DNA of 64,000 bases from JACTOJ01 sp032335695 (GCF_032335695.1 NZ_JACTOJ010000015.1:1-64000), one strand, 5' to 3'. Counted from the first letter of the stretch, positions 38,468-47,659 are shown. Numbers and translations are program-made. The notes: generated from the sequence alone by a model not told the origin.

Positions 38468-39439
38468 TTATACTCCCTCCTCCGCTAAAAAACATCTGGA
38501 CTGATGCGTAGCAGTAAATTTCTTATTCTCCGGCATGCTTGAAAAACACTTTTCTGAAGCAAAACTGCATCTCTCTGCAAAAGGACATCCTTTTGGAGGC
38601 TCCATGAGAGAAGGGGCTGTGCCTTTTATAGGCTCCAATCTATCATCATCCCCATCCAATTTAGGAATAGAATTTAAAAGCGCCTTAGTGTAAGGATGCT
38701 TAGGCGAATAAAATATTTCTTCTACGGTTCCTTCTTCCATTATCATTCCTGCATACATTACTATTATTCTAGTGCAAAGGCTTGCCACTACTCCCAGGTC
38801 ATGAGTTATTAGCACTACCGACATATCTTTTTCTTCTTTTAATTTCTTCAGAAGCTCCAATATTTGAGCTTGAATAGTGACGTCAAGAGCTGTAGTAGGT
38901 TCATCCGCTATAAGAAGCTTAGGGTTTGAAACCAGGGCCATAGCAATAAGCACCCTTTGTCTCATACCTCCGCTAAATTCATGAGGATATTGTTCTAATC
39001 TTTTTTCAGCCATGGGGATTCCAACGCTTTTCAGCATTTCCACCGCTAATTTTCTACCTTCTTTTTTACTCACATTTTTATGTCGTCTTATAACCTCTTC
39101 TAAATGGAAGCCTATTTTCTTTAGTGGATTAAGAGCTGTCATAGGATCCTGAAATATCATAGAAATTTTATTTCCCTTAAGCTTTCTTTTTTCCTTTGAA
39201 GCTAAGGAGAGGATATTCTCATTCTCAAATAGTATTTCACCAGCTTCCAGCTTAGCGCTTTGAGGTAATATACCTAAAATTGATTTCATCATAACACTTT
39301 TACCGCTGCCGGACTCTCCTACTACTCCTAGAATTTCTTTATTCTCTACATGAAAGCTTACTCCTCTTACCGCCTGAACCTCAGTTCCTCTATTATAAAA
39401 AGTTGTCTTTAAATTTTTTACTTCTAATATGTTGTCCAA
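38468..39439 (-). CDS. oppD: Oligopeptide ABC transporter ATPase OppD-type
   Basis: 324 residues from TTG at 39439, placed by GAGGTGAT; a GTG at 39448 overlapping the oppC stop is the alternative. Walker A GESGSGKS, signature FSGGMRQRVLIAMAL, Walker B LLIADEPTTALDVT, H-loop THDLG. The C-terminal GCPFAERCSFASEKC cysteine cluster matches OppD. It pairs with OppF to power peptide uptake. Confidence 0.92.
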   Translation of the reverse strand: MDNILEVKNLKTTFYNRGTEVQAVRGVSFHVENKEILGVVGESGSGKSVMMKSILGILPQSAKLEAGEILFENENILSLASKEKRKLKGNKISMIFQDPMTALNPLKKIGFHLEEVIRRHKNVSKKEGRKLAVEMLKSVGIPMAEKRLEQYPHEFSGGMRQRVLIAMALVSNPKLLIADEPTTALDVTIQAQILELLKKLKEEKDMSVVLITHDLGVVASLCTRIIVMYAGMIMEEGTVEEIFYSPKHPYTKALLNSIPKLDGDDDRLEPIKGTAPSLMEPPKGCPFAERCSFASEKCFSSMPENKKFTATHQSRCFLAEEGV

Positions 39440-39444
39440 ATTTA

Positions 39445-40296
39445 TCACCTCTTATCCGTAACAGTTTTAGGCTCAACAAAGGCTCTAAGTACATCCCCAA
39501 GCTTATTAAAGGAATAAATAGTAATAACTATGAAAAGTCCTGGAAGTATTGCCATATAAGGAGCATTTTGAAGATTAGCCTGAGCATTCTGAAGGAGACT
39601 TCCCCAAGAAGCCATAGGCTGCTGAATGCCTATACCTAAGAAGCTCAAGGAGGATTCCGTCATTATGGCATTAGCAATGCTTGAGGTAGCTGCCACTATT
39701 ATTGTAGGAAATATAGATGGTATTATGTGCCTAAATATTATATTTCTTGAACGCTCACCTGTAGATATGGAATAAAGCACATATTCTCTTTCTTTTATAG
39801 ACAAGGTCTCTGCTCTAACAAGTCTAGCTATCTCCATCCAGCTGAAAAGACCTATAACCAGTATTATCGCCTGAAGTCCTGGCCTTAGGAATATACTCAC
39901 CACAGTAACTAAAATCATCCAAGGTATAGAGGATATTATGTCCACTATTCTCATAAGCACATTATCCAGAAATCCTCCAAAGTACCCGCTCATAGTTCCT
40001 ATGGCCACACCTATTATGGTAGAAAGCACCATAGCAAGTACACCTACTATAAGAGATACCCTTCCTCCGTAGATAGTTCTCGTTAAATAATCCCTCCCCA
40101 GCTCATCTGTTCCGAAAGGATGCGCAAAGGATGGAGATTGAAACATATTTGCTACATCTGTTTTGTCTGGATTATAAGGAAGCAGGAAGGCAAATACTGC
40201 AAGAATTAGTATTATCAAAAGAAATATCATAGCTGCCAATGCACTTTTGTTATGCCTTAATTCCAGTTTTACATTCTCTATTCTTCTATTTTTCAT
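39445..40296 (-). CDS. oppC: Oligopeptide ABC transporter permease OppC-type
   Basis: 283 residues with about six transmembrane helices. N-terminal OppC_N segment (LRHNKSALAAMIFLLIILIL), family segment HPFGTDELGRDYLTRTIYGGRVSL, and the EAA loop motif AETLSIKEREYVLYSISTGE around residues 165-185. RBS GAGGTAAAT upstream. Part of the peptide transporter channel. Confidence 0.9.
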   Translation of the reverse strand: MKNRRIENVKLELRHNKSALAAMIFLLIILILAVFAFLLPYNPDKTDVANMFQSPSFAHPFGTDELGRDYLTRTIYGGRVSLIVGVLAMVLSTIIGVAIGTMSGYFGGFLDNVLMRIVDIISSIPWMILVTVVSIFLRPGLQAIILVIGLFSWMEIARLVRAETLSIKEREYVLYSISTGERSRNIIFRHIIPSIFPTIIVAATSSIANAIMTESSLSFLGIGIQQPMASWGSLLQNAQANLQNAPYMAILPGLFIVITIYSFNKLGDVLRAFVEPKTVTDKR

Positions 40297-40302
40297 AATA
40301 AT

Positions 40303-41265
40303 TTACCTCACTCCTTTAATTCTTGGATCTATAAGTGAATAGAGTATGTCTGAGATAAGATTTCCAAGTATAACTAAAGTAGAGGATAAAAGCAGTATGG
40401 CTAAGATCACAGGATAGTCGAGTCCTTGAATAGCTTTAAGGAAGTATGGTCCTACTCCAGGCCATCCGAATATAGTCTCTGTAATAAAAGCACCTGTAAC
40501 CAGCATAGGAAGGGTCATTCCAAGCTTTGTTATTATAGGAAGAAGCACATTTTTACTAACATGCTTTCTCAATATCTCCGTTTTAGTAGCCCCAAAAGCA
40601 TCCTGGACCATTACATAATCCTCTGAAAGCTGCCCTATAGTAGAAGATCTTACATATCTGATGAGCTCCGGCAAAAATGCAAAGGTCAATACAGTAAAGG
40701 GCATGATGAAGTGTAAAAGAAAATCTGAAATTGAATCTTCAAATCCTATTTCATGCATACCTAATATAGGCAGTATTGCTAGCTTGTATCCAAATAAGAA
40801 TACAATAATCATTGCAAACCAAAAGCTTGGCACAGCTATGCCTATTGAGCAAAAACCATCTATTATCTTATCTAATAATTTTCCTTTATTGAAACCTGCT
40901 ATGAGCCCTAATATTATGGCAAGGATAAGCGCAAATATATAGGCTGGAAGTACCAATATAATGGTGGCAGGTATTCTGGAAATCAAATCAGAGGCTATGC
41001 TTTCATGAGTCACTATGGAGTGACCCAGCTCCCCATGAAGCACCCCTTTAAGCCAATAGAAATATTGGATATAAGCTGGTTTATCAAAACCATATTTCGC
41101 CTTGATAAGCTCTGCCGTTTCCTTTGGCATCTTAGGCGTTATCATCGCATCTATGGCATTGTAAGGTGCAAGCTGAATGAGAGCAAAGCATATTATTGAT
41201 ATTATTATAAGAAGTGGTATGGCCTGCAAAATTCTTTTTAAAATATATTTCTTCAAAAGATTCAC
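40303..41265 (-). CDS. oppB: Oligopeptide ABC transporter permease OppB-type
   Basis: 320 residues with about six transmembrane helices, N-terminus KKYILKRILQAIPLLIIISIICFALIQLAP typical of OppB/DppB. The EAA loop is near QDAFGATKTEILRKHVSKNVLLP. It is separated from oppA by 63 bases containing a hairpin, and lies six bases before oppC. Confidence 0.9.
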   Translation of the reverse strand: MNLLKKYILKRILQAIPLLIIISIICFALIQLAPYNAIDAMITPKMPKETAELIKAKYGFDKPAYIQYFYWLKGVLHGELGHSIVTHESIASDLISRIPATIILVLPAYIFALILAIILGLIAGFNKGKLLDKIIDGFCSIGIAVPSFWFAMIIVFLFGYKLAILPILGMHEIGFEDSISDFLLHFIMPFTVLTFAFLPELIRYVRSSTIGQLSEDYVMVQDAFGATKTEILRKHVSKNVLLPIITKLGMTLPMLVTGAFITETIFGWPGVGPYFLKAIQGLDYPVILAILLLSSTLVILGNLISDILYSLIDPRIKGVR

Positions 41266-41284
41266 TCCTCTTTAAAGCAACGAA

Positions 41285-41302
41285 GATAAGCAAAATGCTT
41301 AT
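41285..41302 (-). terminator. Intercistronic hairpin between oppA and oppB
   Basis: GATAAGCA (41285-41292) and TGCTTATC (41295-41302). The minus-strand tail has only a weak T run. Such hairpins after a binding-protein gene commonly give partial termination and excess binding protein; that role is inferred. Confidence 0.5.
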
Positions 41303-41328
41303 CCTCATTTAAACGTTGTATAATTATA

Positions 41329-42903
41329 TTATTTAATGTATAGCTTAGACATATCTTCAAAGGTGTATACAGGCACTAAGCTTGCATCTTCTATTCCTTC
41401 TATGCTTGTATTTATAGCCAAGATTCTCTTGCTCTCTGCAATAGGATAAAATACTGCATCATCTTGTAATTTTTGCTGTATCTTAGCATAGATTTCTTTT
41501 CTAGCATTTGCATCTTTTTCTACTCTTCCCTGACTAAATAAGTCATCTATTTCCTTATTGCTGTAATTCATATAATTCGCTGAATTTCCAGTTATGAATA
41601 ATGAGTTAAAGGTATCAGGATCTATTCCCATGATATATCCGCCTAAATAAATATCAAAATCCGAACTCTTGCTTTCTAGCTTTTTATAAAGTGCACTTGA
41701 ATCCAAACCTAAAAGCTGAGCATCTATACCCACAGCCTTTAATTCCTGCTGCATTATGGCTGCCTGTTTTTGCTGAGGTACATTGTTTCCTGCATATGCA
41801 ATTTTTACACTTACACTGCTAACTCCTGCTTTTGAAAGCAATTGTTTTGACTTATTGGCATCTGTAGCATACTTTTCTACATTATCTGTATGATACTTGC
41901 TTTCATTTGGAAGGAAAGTATATGCAGGCTTTGCATAATTTTCAGAAACAAAAGATGCATTTATTATTTCGCTTCTGTTTAATGCATAAAGTATTGCTTG
42001 TCTAACATTCTTATCTTGAACTGCCTTGGAGTTTAAGTTAAAGGCTGCATAAGCTATTCTTCCTTCATTATAAGGAATAGTTTTTAAGTTTTTATCCTTG
42101 CTTAGCTTGCTTATGTCAGAAGGCTGAACTGCCAATGCATCGATTTCTCCCTTTTGCAGTGCAAGCTGAGCTGTATTAGCGTCACCTATTATTTTAAATA
42201 CTACATTGTCTATCTTAGGTGCCCCAAGAAAATAATTATTATTTTTAACAAACTTAACATATTGTCCTGCCTTATATTCAGCCAACTTATAAGGACCCGT
42301 TCCTACTGGAGCAGCATTCTTAGTGCTGTTTTCTATATTGCTTTCTCCGTCATATACATGCTTAGGCATTATAAATATGTTTCCTAAAAGCTCTATAGCT
42401 GGAATGCTTGGTGAAGGTAAAGTGAATTTAACTGTGTAGTCATCAAGCTTCTCTACCTTTACTGGCTTTCCATCAAATATAAGCTGGCTGTATGCCCAAC
42501 CTGCATTTGATTCCTTAAGCATTTGTTCATAAGTAAAGACTACATCATCAGCTGTGAAAGGTTGTCCATCGCTCCACTTTACATTTTTCCTAAGCTTAGC
42601 TGTATAAGAAAGATAGTCTGAAGAAGGTGTCATGCTTTCTGCAAGAAAATACACGATCTTATCTGCATTATACATATATAGCGGTGAATAAAGTGCTTTT
42701 ATTTCCATTAAACCATATCTGTCTGAAGTAGTTACAACATTCACAGAATTTCCTGGATCACCATCTATACCATATGTAAAAGTATTTGACTTAACTGTAG
42801 CTTTAGTTGTTTTATCTGACGTTTTATTAGCTGCGCAAGCGCTTAAAACCACCATAGCCCCCAATAGAACAGAAATAATCTTTGATGATTTCTTTAATTT
42901 CAT
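41329..42903 (-). CDS. oppA: Oligopeptide-binding lipoprotein OppA-type
   Basis: 524 residues, SBP_bac_5 family. Lipoprotein signal MKLKKSSKIISVLLGAMVV then LSAC lipobox. Family features: VKWSDGQPFTADDVVFTYEQ, NAAPVGTGPYKL, VRQAILYALNRSEII, and the PDTFNSLF region. ATG at 42903 chosen because GGGGGAC lies just upstream; a TTG at 42921 is not supported. First gene of the operon, delivering peptides to OppBC. A dyad lies in its promoter region. Confidence 0.92.
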   Translation of the reverse strand: MKLKKSSKIISVLLGAMVVLSACAANKTSDKTTKATVKSNTFTYGIDGDPGNSVNVVTTSDRYGLMEIKALYSPLYMYNADKIVYFLAESMTPSSDYLSYTAKLRKNVKWSDGQPFTADDVVFTYEQMLKESNAGWAYSQLIFDGKPVKVEKLDDYTVKFTLPSPSIPAIELLGNIFIMPKHVYDGESNIENSTKNAAPVGTGPYKLAEYKAGQYVKFVKNNNYFLGAPKIDNVVFKIIGDANTAQLALQKGEIDALAVQPSDISKLSKDKNLKTIPYNEGRIAYAAFNLNSKAVQDKNVRQAILYALNRSEIINASFVSENYAKPAYTFLPNESKYHTDNVEKYATDANKSKQLLSKAGVSSVSVKIAYAGNNVPQQKQAAIMQQELKAVGIDAQLLGLDSSALYKKLESKSSDFDIYLGGYIMGIDPDTFNSLFITGNSANYMNYSNKEIDDLFSQGRVEKDANARKEIYAKIQQKLQDDAVFYPIAESKRILAINTSIEGIEDASLVPVYTFEDMSKLYIK

Positions 42904-42942
42904 TTTTTGTCCCCCTATCAAAAATTTATATTCATTTATTTA

Positions 42943-42970
42943 AGTAAGAATTACAATTATAATTCCTACT
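42943..42970. promoter_or_regulatory. Inverted repeat in oppA promoter region
   Basis: AGTAAGAATTA (42943-42953) and TAATTCCTACT (42960-42970) pair at 10 of 11 positions around a 6-base loop, 40 bases before the oppA start. A repressor operator is the simplest reading; regulator unknown. Confidence 0.4.
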
Positions 42971-43026
42971 ATTTCTATATGAATAGTTTAGTATGATTAT
43001 ATTATAAAAAAATCTAAAATGCAAGA

Positions 43027-43078
43027 AAAAAAGTGCACTTACAAATGCTTATATTTCTGGCATTTTCAGTACACTTCG
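43027..43078 (-). terminator. Terminator of the sseB-like gene
   Basis: Minus-strand hairpin with arms AGTGCACTT (43032-43040) and AGTACACTT-like 3' segment (43069-43076) plus inner GCATT/AATGC pairing, followed on the minus strand by a run of T residues (43024-43031). Confidence 0.6.
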
Positions 43079-43110
43079 CTATACATACATATTTTTATAT
43101 AATTTTTTTA

Positions 43111-43875
43111 CTATTTAAGAAATCTTTTCTTTTTATAAAATGGTTTCACATCCTTTACTACATTCTTTCCAAAATCAGTACCTATAGATATCATATCAAT
43201 GTACTCATCTTGTCCCAAGTAATTCTGAGCCACAGCTGCTATCCTTGGAAATAATTCATCCTTATTGCCAGTAAAATCTACCACTAATAATAGATTGCCA
43301 TTATTCTCATCTTCTCTATGAGCCCAAAATAAATAGCAGCTATTCACCTCTTTATGTTCTTTAAAAAATTCAGTTAATGCTTTTACCATTTCATCAGGAT
43401 AATTAGCTGGCTGTCCCAATAAAATTTTGGTATCCTTTTCTATGGTTACTTCCGACTTTCTCTTAGAGAAATACTCCATAGCTTCAGGAGTAATGATGAG
43501 ATTTTGTCCGTAAGGATTTATTACAAAACCTCTTACATTGGCTATATCCTTTAACACCATCTCTTTTAACTCATTATACGTAAGTATCAAGGTTTGTTCA
43601 CTATTTTTTGACCATTTGCCAAGCTCTTGCCAATCAGTAAAAGCAATAAAAAAGTTCTCATTAGCAGTGTTAGTAATCATTTTAAAGCTTATAGTGGTCT
43701 TCTTTTTGATCACGCCATTTTTAATTTTTCCATCCACTATCACTGGAACTAAAAAATGTGCTTTATTGATTTCACCTATCAAAATAAGTTCATTTTCAGC
43801 ATTTTTATTTTCAAAAAAAACATTCATACTGGAAACTAAATCTGCATTAGTTACTGGCTTATTCACATCTATCAT
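43111..43875 (-). CDS. SseB-domain protein
   Basis: 254 residues. N-terminal SseB domain (about 10-125: FFENKNAENELILIGEINKAHFLVPV, FFIAFTDWQELGKW, VRGFVINPYGQNLIIT) and SseB C-terminal domain (about 140-240: KILLGQPANYPDEMVKALTEFFKEH, CYLFWAHRED). SseB was named for enhanced serine sensitivity in E. coli, but the biochemical role is unknown. Soluble, no signal peptide. RBS AGGAGG before the ATG. Confidence 0.8.
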   Translation of the reverse strand: MIDVNKPVTNADLVSSMNVFFENKNAENELILIGEINKAHFLVPVIVDGKIKNGVIKKKTTISFKMITNTANENFFIAFTDWQELGKWSKNSEQTLILTYNELKEMVLKDIANVRGFVINPYGQNLIITPEAMEYFSKRKSEVTIEKDTKILLGQPANYPDEMVKALTEFFKEHKEVNSCYLFWAHREDENNGNLLLVVDFTGNKDELFPRIAAVAQNYLGQDEYIDMISIGTDFGKNVVKDVKPFYKKKRFLK

Positions 43876-43921
43876 AATGTAATCCTCCTAAGAACTCATA
43901 TAATTATAGTATAAAATACTC

Positions 43922-45175
43922 TCATGCAAATTCCAATTCATTGTCAAAGCTTTTTAGGAATTCATTTATCTGCACTTTATCTTTTAAGCTTCCATGCATA
44001 TTTATGCTTAAGGTAGATTTATCATCAAAGGTGGTGACAGCTATTTGAAAATATTCTTTGTATTTAATAGAGCCACTCATATACGCATCCTCAATTACTG
44101 CACCATAAAATAGCAGTCTTTTTTTATCTATCAAGCCTATATTGGTCATAGCTATGGGCGGATTCTTGAAGGTCTTAGTAACAACCTTTTTAGATATCTT
44201 ATAAGGCAGGAACTTAAAAGCTGTCTGCAAAAGAAGCATAGCCTTCAATGGAGAAGCATTTTCCTTTTCAGCATCCATGGTCTTTTTAATTTTAATCAGA
44301 GTCTCATCGAAGCTTTCTCCTATATCATCCACATAACATATCATATTAGACACAAGATTACAAATTCCTTCAGCTTTTCTATCCTTTATATATTTTCTTA
44401 AATCCACTGCACAGGGAATTGGAAAATTGCTGCATTTTAAAAATTTTTTCAGAGTTCTTAAATATGCTGAAAGCATCACGTCATTTATGGTTGCTCCATT
44501 TTTCTTTGCATAAGCCCTTATTTTTAAAAATTTTTCTTTTGGAATTTTGTAAGTTGCTATGAATGGATTTCTCTTATCTCCTTCCAGCTTAAAACTATTT
44601 CCGCTGTCATATTTAGATATTTTAGAAGAGGTAAACAATATCCTTGCCTTTTCCTTAAGGCTTAACTGACGAAATACCTGATCCAGGCTTCTTGAACCCA
44701 TTTTTTCTTTTAGCTCACAGCTGCCTTTAACTTTTAAATCCGAATATATGCTGCTTAAAATATATAGATATTCTTTAAAACCACCTGCATCCGATAGCAT
44801 ATGATTAATAATAATGCAAATACTATCCTTAGTTTTTTCCCGTATTATATATACCTTCATTTGAGGGCCATTAAATTCTTCCGTCCTTGTTACTATTATT
44901 TTATCTATATCTTTTTCCGGGTTTTCACTTTTTATCACTTCTAATATATCTTCTGAAGTTGCACTGCCTTTCTCCCAATAAGCCTTAAAAAAACCTTCCA
45001 CGTATCTGGAATTAATTAATGGAAACACCTGAAAGGATAATTCTATAGCCTTTTTCAAGCAAACTTCATCTATATGGTTTTTTAAACTTATTAAGGTGTG
45101 AAGCTGGTGATCATTGAAGTCTTCAAATATCATTTGAAGCATATCAGAAGCCTCTGCATTGTATCTTATACTCAT
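43922..45175 (-). CDS. Condensation-fold acyltransferase-like protein
   Basis: 417 residues resembling the condensation/PapA/alcohol acetyltransferase superfamily. The active-site HHxxxDG motif appears as NHMLSDAGG (about residue 132), with the first His replaced by Asn but the second His and the Asp kept. Other features: PLINSRYVEG near the N-terminus, NDVMLSAYLRTLKK, and VDLRKY, equivalent to the DFGWG-side strand. No carrier-protein or NRPS genes are close, so a stand-alone acyltransfer to a lipid or small molecule is more likely. GGGGG upstream sets the ATG. Divergent from lmrA. Confidence 0.65.
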   Translation of the reverse strand: MSIRYNAEASDMLQMIFEDFNDHQLHTLISLKNHIDEVCLKKAIELSFQVFPLINSRYVEGFFKAYWEKGSATSEDILEVIKSENPEKDIDKIIVTRTEEFNGPQMKVYIIREKTKDSICIIINHMLSDAGGFKEYLYILSSIYSDLKVKGSCELKEKMGSRSLDQVFRQLSLKEKARILFTSSKISKYDSGNSFKLEGDKRNPFIATYKIPKEKFLKIRAYAKKNGATINDVMLSAYLRTLKKFLKCSNFPIPCAVDLRKYIKDRKAEGICNLVSNMICYVDDIGESFDETLIKIKKTMDAEKENASPLKAMLLLQTAFKFLPYKISKKVVTKTFKNPPIAMTNIGLIDKKRLLFYGAVIEDAYMSGSIKYKEYFQIAVTTFDDKSTLSINMHGSLKDKVQINEFLKSFDNELEFA

Positions 45176-45272
45176 CAATATCAGCCCCCATTTTAAGCTT
45201 TTTATACTATTCTCTCATATCTATTATACGGCTAAATGCTAAAATAAGGATATACTATAAAATATTATTTTC

Positions 45273-45300
45273 TTGACTTAAAGCAAATAATATTTATAAT
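45273..45300 (+). promoter_or_regulatory. Sigma-A promoter of lmrA-like gene
   Basis: TTGACT (45273-45278), 16-base spacer, TATAAT (45295-45300). An operator lies directly downstream. Confidence 0.7.
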
Positions 45301-45307
45301 ATGTATG

Positions 45308-45319
45308 TAGACCAGTCGT
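45308..45319. promoter_or_regulatory. LmrA/YxaF-type operator upstream of tetR gene
   Basis: TAGACCAGTCGT, arms TAGAC and GTC(G)T around CA, one mismatch from the perfect site at 46039. It overlaps the expected transcription start, fitting autorepression. Confidence 0.65.
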
Positions 45320-45348
45320 TATAATATTGTATAAGAAGGGATATACTT

Positions 45349-45927
45349 ATGAAAAATTCAACTGATTCTAAAGAAAAAATCCTTGAAGCTGCTTCCAGAT
45401 TATTTCAGGTTAAAGGCTACAATGCTACTGGCCTAAATGAAATCTTAAAAGAGAGTAACGCTCCAAAAGGCTCTCTATATTATTACTTTCCAAATGGTAA
45501 AGAAGAACTTGCTTTAGAAGCTATAAAATTAGCTAGCAGCACTATAAGAAACAGATTAAAAAATACTTTAAACTCTAACTCAGATCCAAAAAAAGCTGTG
45601 GAATGCCTTATTGACAATATAATAGAGGATTTAAAAGAAGACGGAAGACCAAAGGATATTTCTATAAGTCTCATAGCTTTGGAAACCTATTTGACCAGTG
45701 AAACCTTAAGAGAAGCTTGCAAGGAAGCTTTTTCAGCTCTTGATGCAATGTACTCTCAAAAATTGATTAAAAGCGGGATTAAAGAAGGTATTGCAAAGGA
45801 ATTAGGTATATTCATACAGGTTATGATAGAAGGTGCCATAACTGTTTCTGTAACTCAAAAGAACCCAGAAGCACTTTTATCCGTGAAAAAGCAAATAGGA
45901 ATATTATTGAGCTTATACTTAAAATAA
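45349..45927 (+). CDS. lmrA: TetR-family repressor, LmrA/YxaF-like
   Basis: 192 residues. The N-terminal helix-turn-helix region KILEAASRLFQVKGYNATGL then APKGSLYYYFPNGKEELA is the hallmark of the LmrA/YxaF/QacR-like subgroup, in which the FPNGK stretch follows the recognition helix. The C-terminal ligand pocket is all-helical. The downstream gene is an LmrB-like drug pump and both promoters carry the same TAGAC-nn-GTCTA site, so it very probably represses both. A terminator separates the two genes. Confidence 0.85.
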   Translation: MKNSTDSKEKILEAASRLFQVKGYNATGLNEILKESNAPKGSLYYYFPNGKEELALEAIKLASSTIRNRLKNTLNSNSDPKKAVECLIDNIIEDLKEDGRPKDISISLIALETYLTSETLREACKEAFSALDAMYSQKLIKSGIKEGIAKELGIFIQVMIEGAITVSVTQKNPEALLSVKKQIGILLSLYLK

Positions 45928-45974
45928 GAGTATGTTTTAAGTCAATATAAAAATCAGCACTGGTTTAAAGCAGA
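45928..45974. repeat. Degenerate copy of the dispersed palindromic element
   Basis: AGAGTATGTTTTAAGTCAATA is followed after a few bases by CAGCACTGGTTTAAAGCAGA. Same order and spacing as the 28925 and 37438 copies. Confidence 0.55.
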
Positions 45975-45990
45975 AGCAAATAAATTTAAG

Positions 45991-46026
45991 TCTACGAAAA
46001 TTTAAAACCTTTCGTAGATTGTTTTT
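45991..46026 (+). terminator. Terminator of lmrA-like gene
   Basis: TCTACGAAA (45991-45999) and TTTCGTAGA (46010-46018), then TTGTTTTT. Confidence 0.85.
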
Positions 46027-46038
46027 GTACTAATTATA

Positions 46039-46050
46039 TAGACTGGTCTA
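46039..46050. promoter_or_regulatory. LmrA/YxaF-type operator upstream of drug pump gene
   Basis: TAGACTGGTCTA: perfect arms TAGAC/GTCTA with 2-base centre. It sits between a possible -35 TTGTAC (46025-46030) and -10 TAAATA (46049-46054), where a bound repressor would block RNA polymerase. Confidence 0.7.
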
Positions 46051-46075
46051 AATACCGATAGGGAGATTAATATTA

Positions 46076-47503
46076 ATGGAATTAAAAAAAACTTATACAG
46101 AAGAAGACGGGAAGTACAATGTCAAAGCTATAATGTTTGTACTGCTGCTAGGAAGCTTCCTAGCTTTATTTAACGAAACAATTTTGAATGTGGCGCTGCC
46201 TAAATTAATGGTGGAAATGAACATATCCGCTGTTACCTCCCAGTGGCTTACAACAGGCTACGTGTTGGTAGTTGGAATTCTTGTCCCTGTTACTGCCTTT
46301 CTCATCAACACTTTTACCACAAAACAATTATATGTAAGTGCAATGGGACTGTTCTTGCTTGGAACCATATTAGCGGCAGCTTCTTCATCTTTCACTACTT
46401 TACTCATTTCAAGGCTAATTCAGGGCTGCGGTACAGGCATGCTCATACCTATAATGATGAATTCTGCTTTAGTGATAACACCACATGAAAAACACGGTTC
46501 AACTATGGGCTTGTGCATAAGCATAATGACTCTCGGTCCTGCTCTTGGGCCTACAGTTTCTGGCTTGCTGTTACAATCTTTTAGCTGGCATGCATTATTT
46601 ATACTTATAATACCCTTCATAGTAATTTGTATAGCTGGAGGTCTTATATTTTTAAAGAATACTTCTGAGATAACAAAACCTAAACTTGATTATTTATCTA
46701 TAATACTATCAACTATAGGTTTTGCAGCAATAATATATTCTGTTAGCTCTGCTGGAAGCTCATCCTTGACCGAAACATTAATCTTATTTGCAATAGGCCT
46801 AATAGCGTTATTTGCTTACGGAAAGCGTCAGTTAATTTTAGAGCAGCCGATATTAGAAATAAGGACTTTGAAGAAGGCTAAATTTTCCATAGGCATAATT
46901 CTCGTTATATTGATACAGATGTTTCAGTTTTCAATAAACATGCTTTTACCTATGCTGCTTCAGGACGGTTTAAAAACCTCTTCCTTTGTATCCGCCTTAT
47001 CACTGCTTCCTGCTATTTTACTAGGCTGCATATTAACTCCTTTTATAGGTAAGATTTTTGACAAAATAGGAGGAAAGGTATTGATTCCTAGCGGGCTTGC
47101 TATAATGTGTCTCTTCACTTTTATGATGTCTAGAGCTACACCTTCTTTTTCAGTAGCTATCATGGCTCTGCTTTATTGTTTCATAATGCTAGGGCTTTCA
47201 ATGTCCATGTCCACTAGTCAGACTATGGCTCTCAGCCAATTGAATCCTAAAAATAGAGCTGACGGTGTAGCTATAGTAAACACTGCTATGCAGATAGCGG
47301 GTGCTTTAGGTTCCGCTCTTTTTGTGGGAATTATGACCGTATACCAAAATAAATATCTGGAAAGTGCTGCTAATGATCCCGTTAATGCTATATACAGTGG
47401 ATTTAGACATTCAGTAACAGTGGCTGCTGTTCTTATGCTCCTAGGCTTCCTATTATCTTTTAAACTTAATTCAAAGAAAAAAGCAATGAAAAATGAAAAA
47501 TGA
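46076..47503 (+). CDS. lmrB: DHA2-family multidrug MFS transporter, LmrB-like
   Basis: 475 residues with 14 predicted transmembrane helices, the DHA2 (QacA/EmrB/LmrB) topology. N-terminal LALFNETILNVALPKLMVEMNI and the motif C-like GPALGPTVSGLL are characteristic of proton-driven drug antiporters. RBS GGGAGA upstream. The last codons fall in an ATGAAAAATGAAAA run that continues into the repeat at 47504, so the C-terminus may have been altered by repeat insertion. Controlled by the adjacent TetR repressor through the site at 46039. Confidence 0.9.
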   Translation: MELKKTYTEEDGKYNVKAIMFVLLLGSFLALFNETILNVALPKLMVEMNISAVTSQWLTTGYVLVVGILVPVTAFLINTFTTKQLYVSAMGLFLLGTILAAASSSFTTLLISRLIQGCGTGMLIPIMMNSALVITPHEKHGSTMGLCISIMTLGPALGPTVSGLLLQSFSWHALFILIIPFIVICIAGGLIFLKNTSEITKPKLDYLSIILSTIGFAAIIYSVSSAGSSSLTETLILFAIGLIALFAYGKRQLILEQPILEIRTLKKAKFSIGIILVILIQMFQFSINMLLPMLLQDGLKTSSFVSALSLLPAILLGCILTPFIGKIFDKIGGKVLIPSGLAIMCLFTFMMSRATPSFSVAIMALLYCFIMLGLSMSMSTSQTMALSQLNPKNRADGVAIVNTAMQIAGALGSALFVGIMTVYQNKYLESAANDPVNAIYSGFRHSVTVAAVLMLLGFLLSFKLNSKKKAMKNEK

Positions 47504-47640
47504 AAAATTAAGAATTTTGGTAGGAATTCAGCTTTGCTGGATTCCTACCAATTTAGTTGGACTAGCCTAGATAATATCATAAATAAGATAAAAGGAATCG
47601 ACTCAAAGAGCGATTCCTTCAATAGTTCCTAATTCTTACC
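47504..47640 (+). repeat. MITE-like ~130-bp repeat, left copy
   Basis: Ordered blocks: AAAATTAAGAATT, GGTAGGAATTCAGC with its pairing partner GCTGGATTCCTACC (terminator of the lmrB-like gene), then AAGGAATCG (47592-47600) with CGATTCCTT (47611-47619), then TTCAATA. The same blocks occur in reverse orientation at 48713-48835. The second stem, followed on the minus strand by TTTTATCTTATTT, is also a terminator for the EamA gene. Confidence 0.6.
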
Positions 47641-47659
47641 TCTTAATTAAAATCAAACA

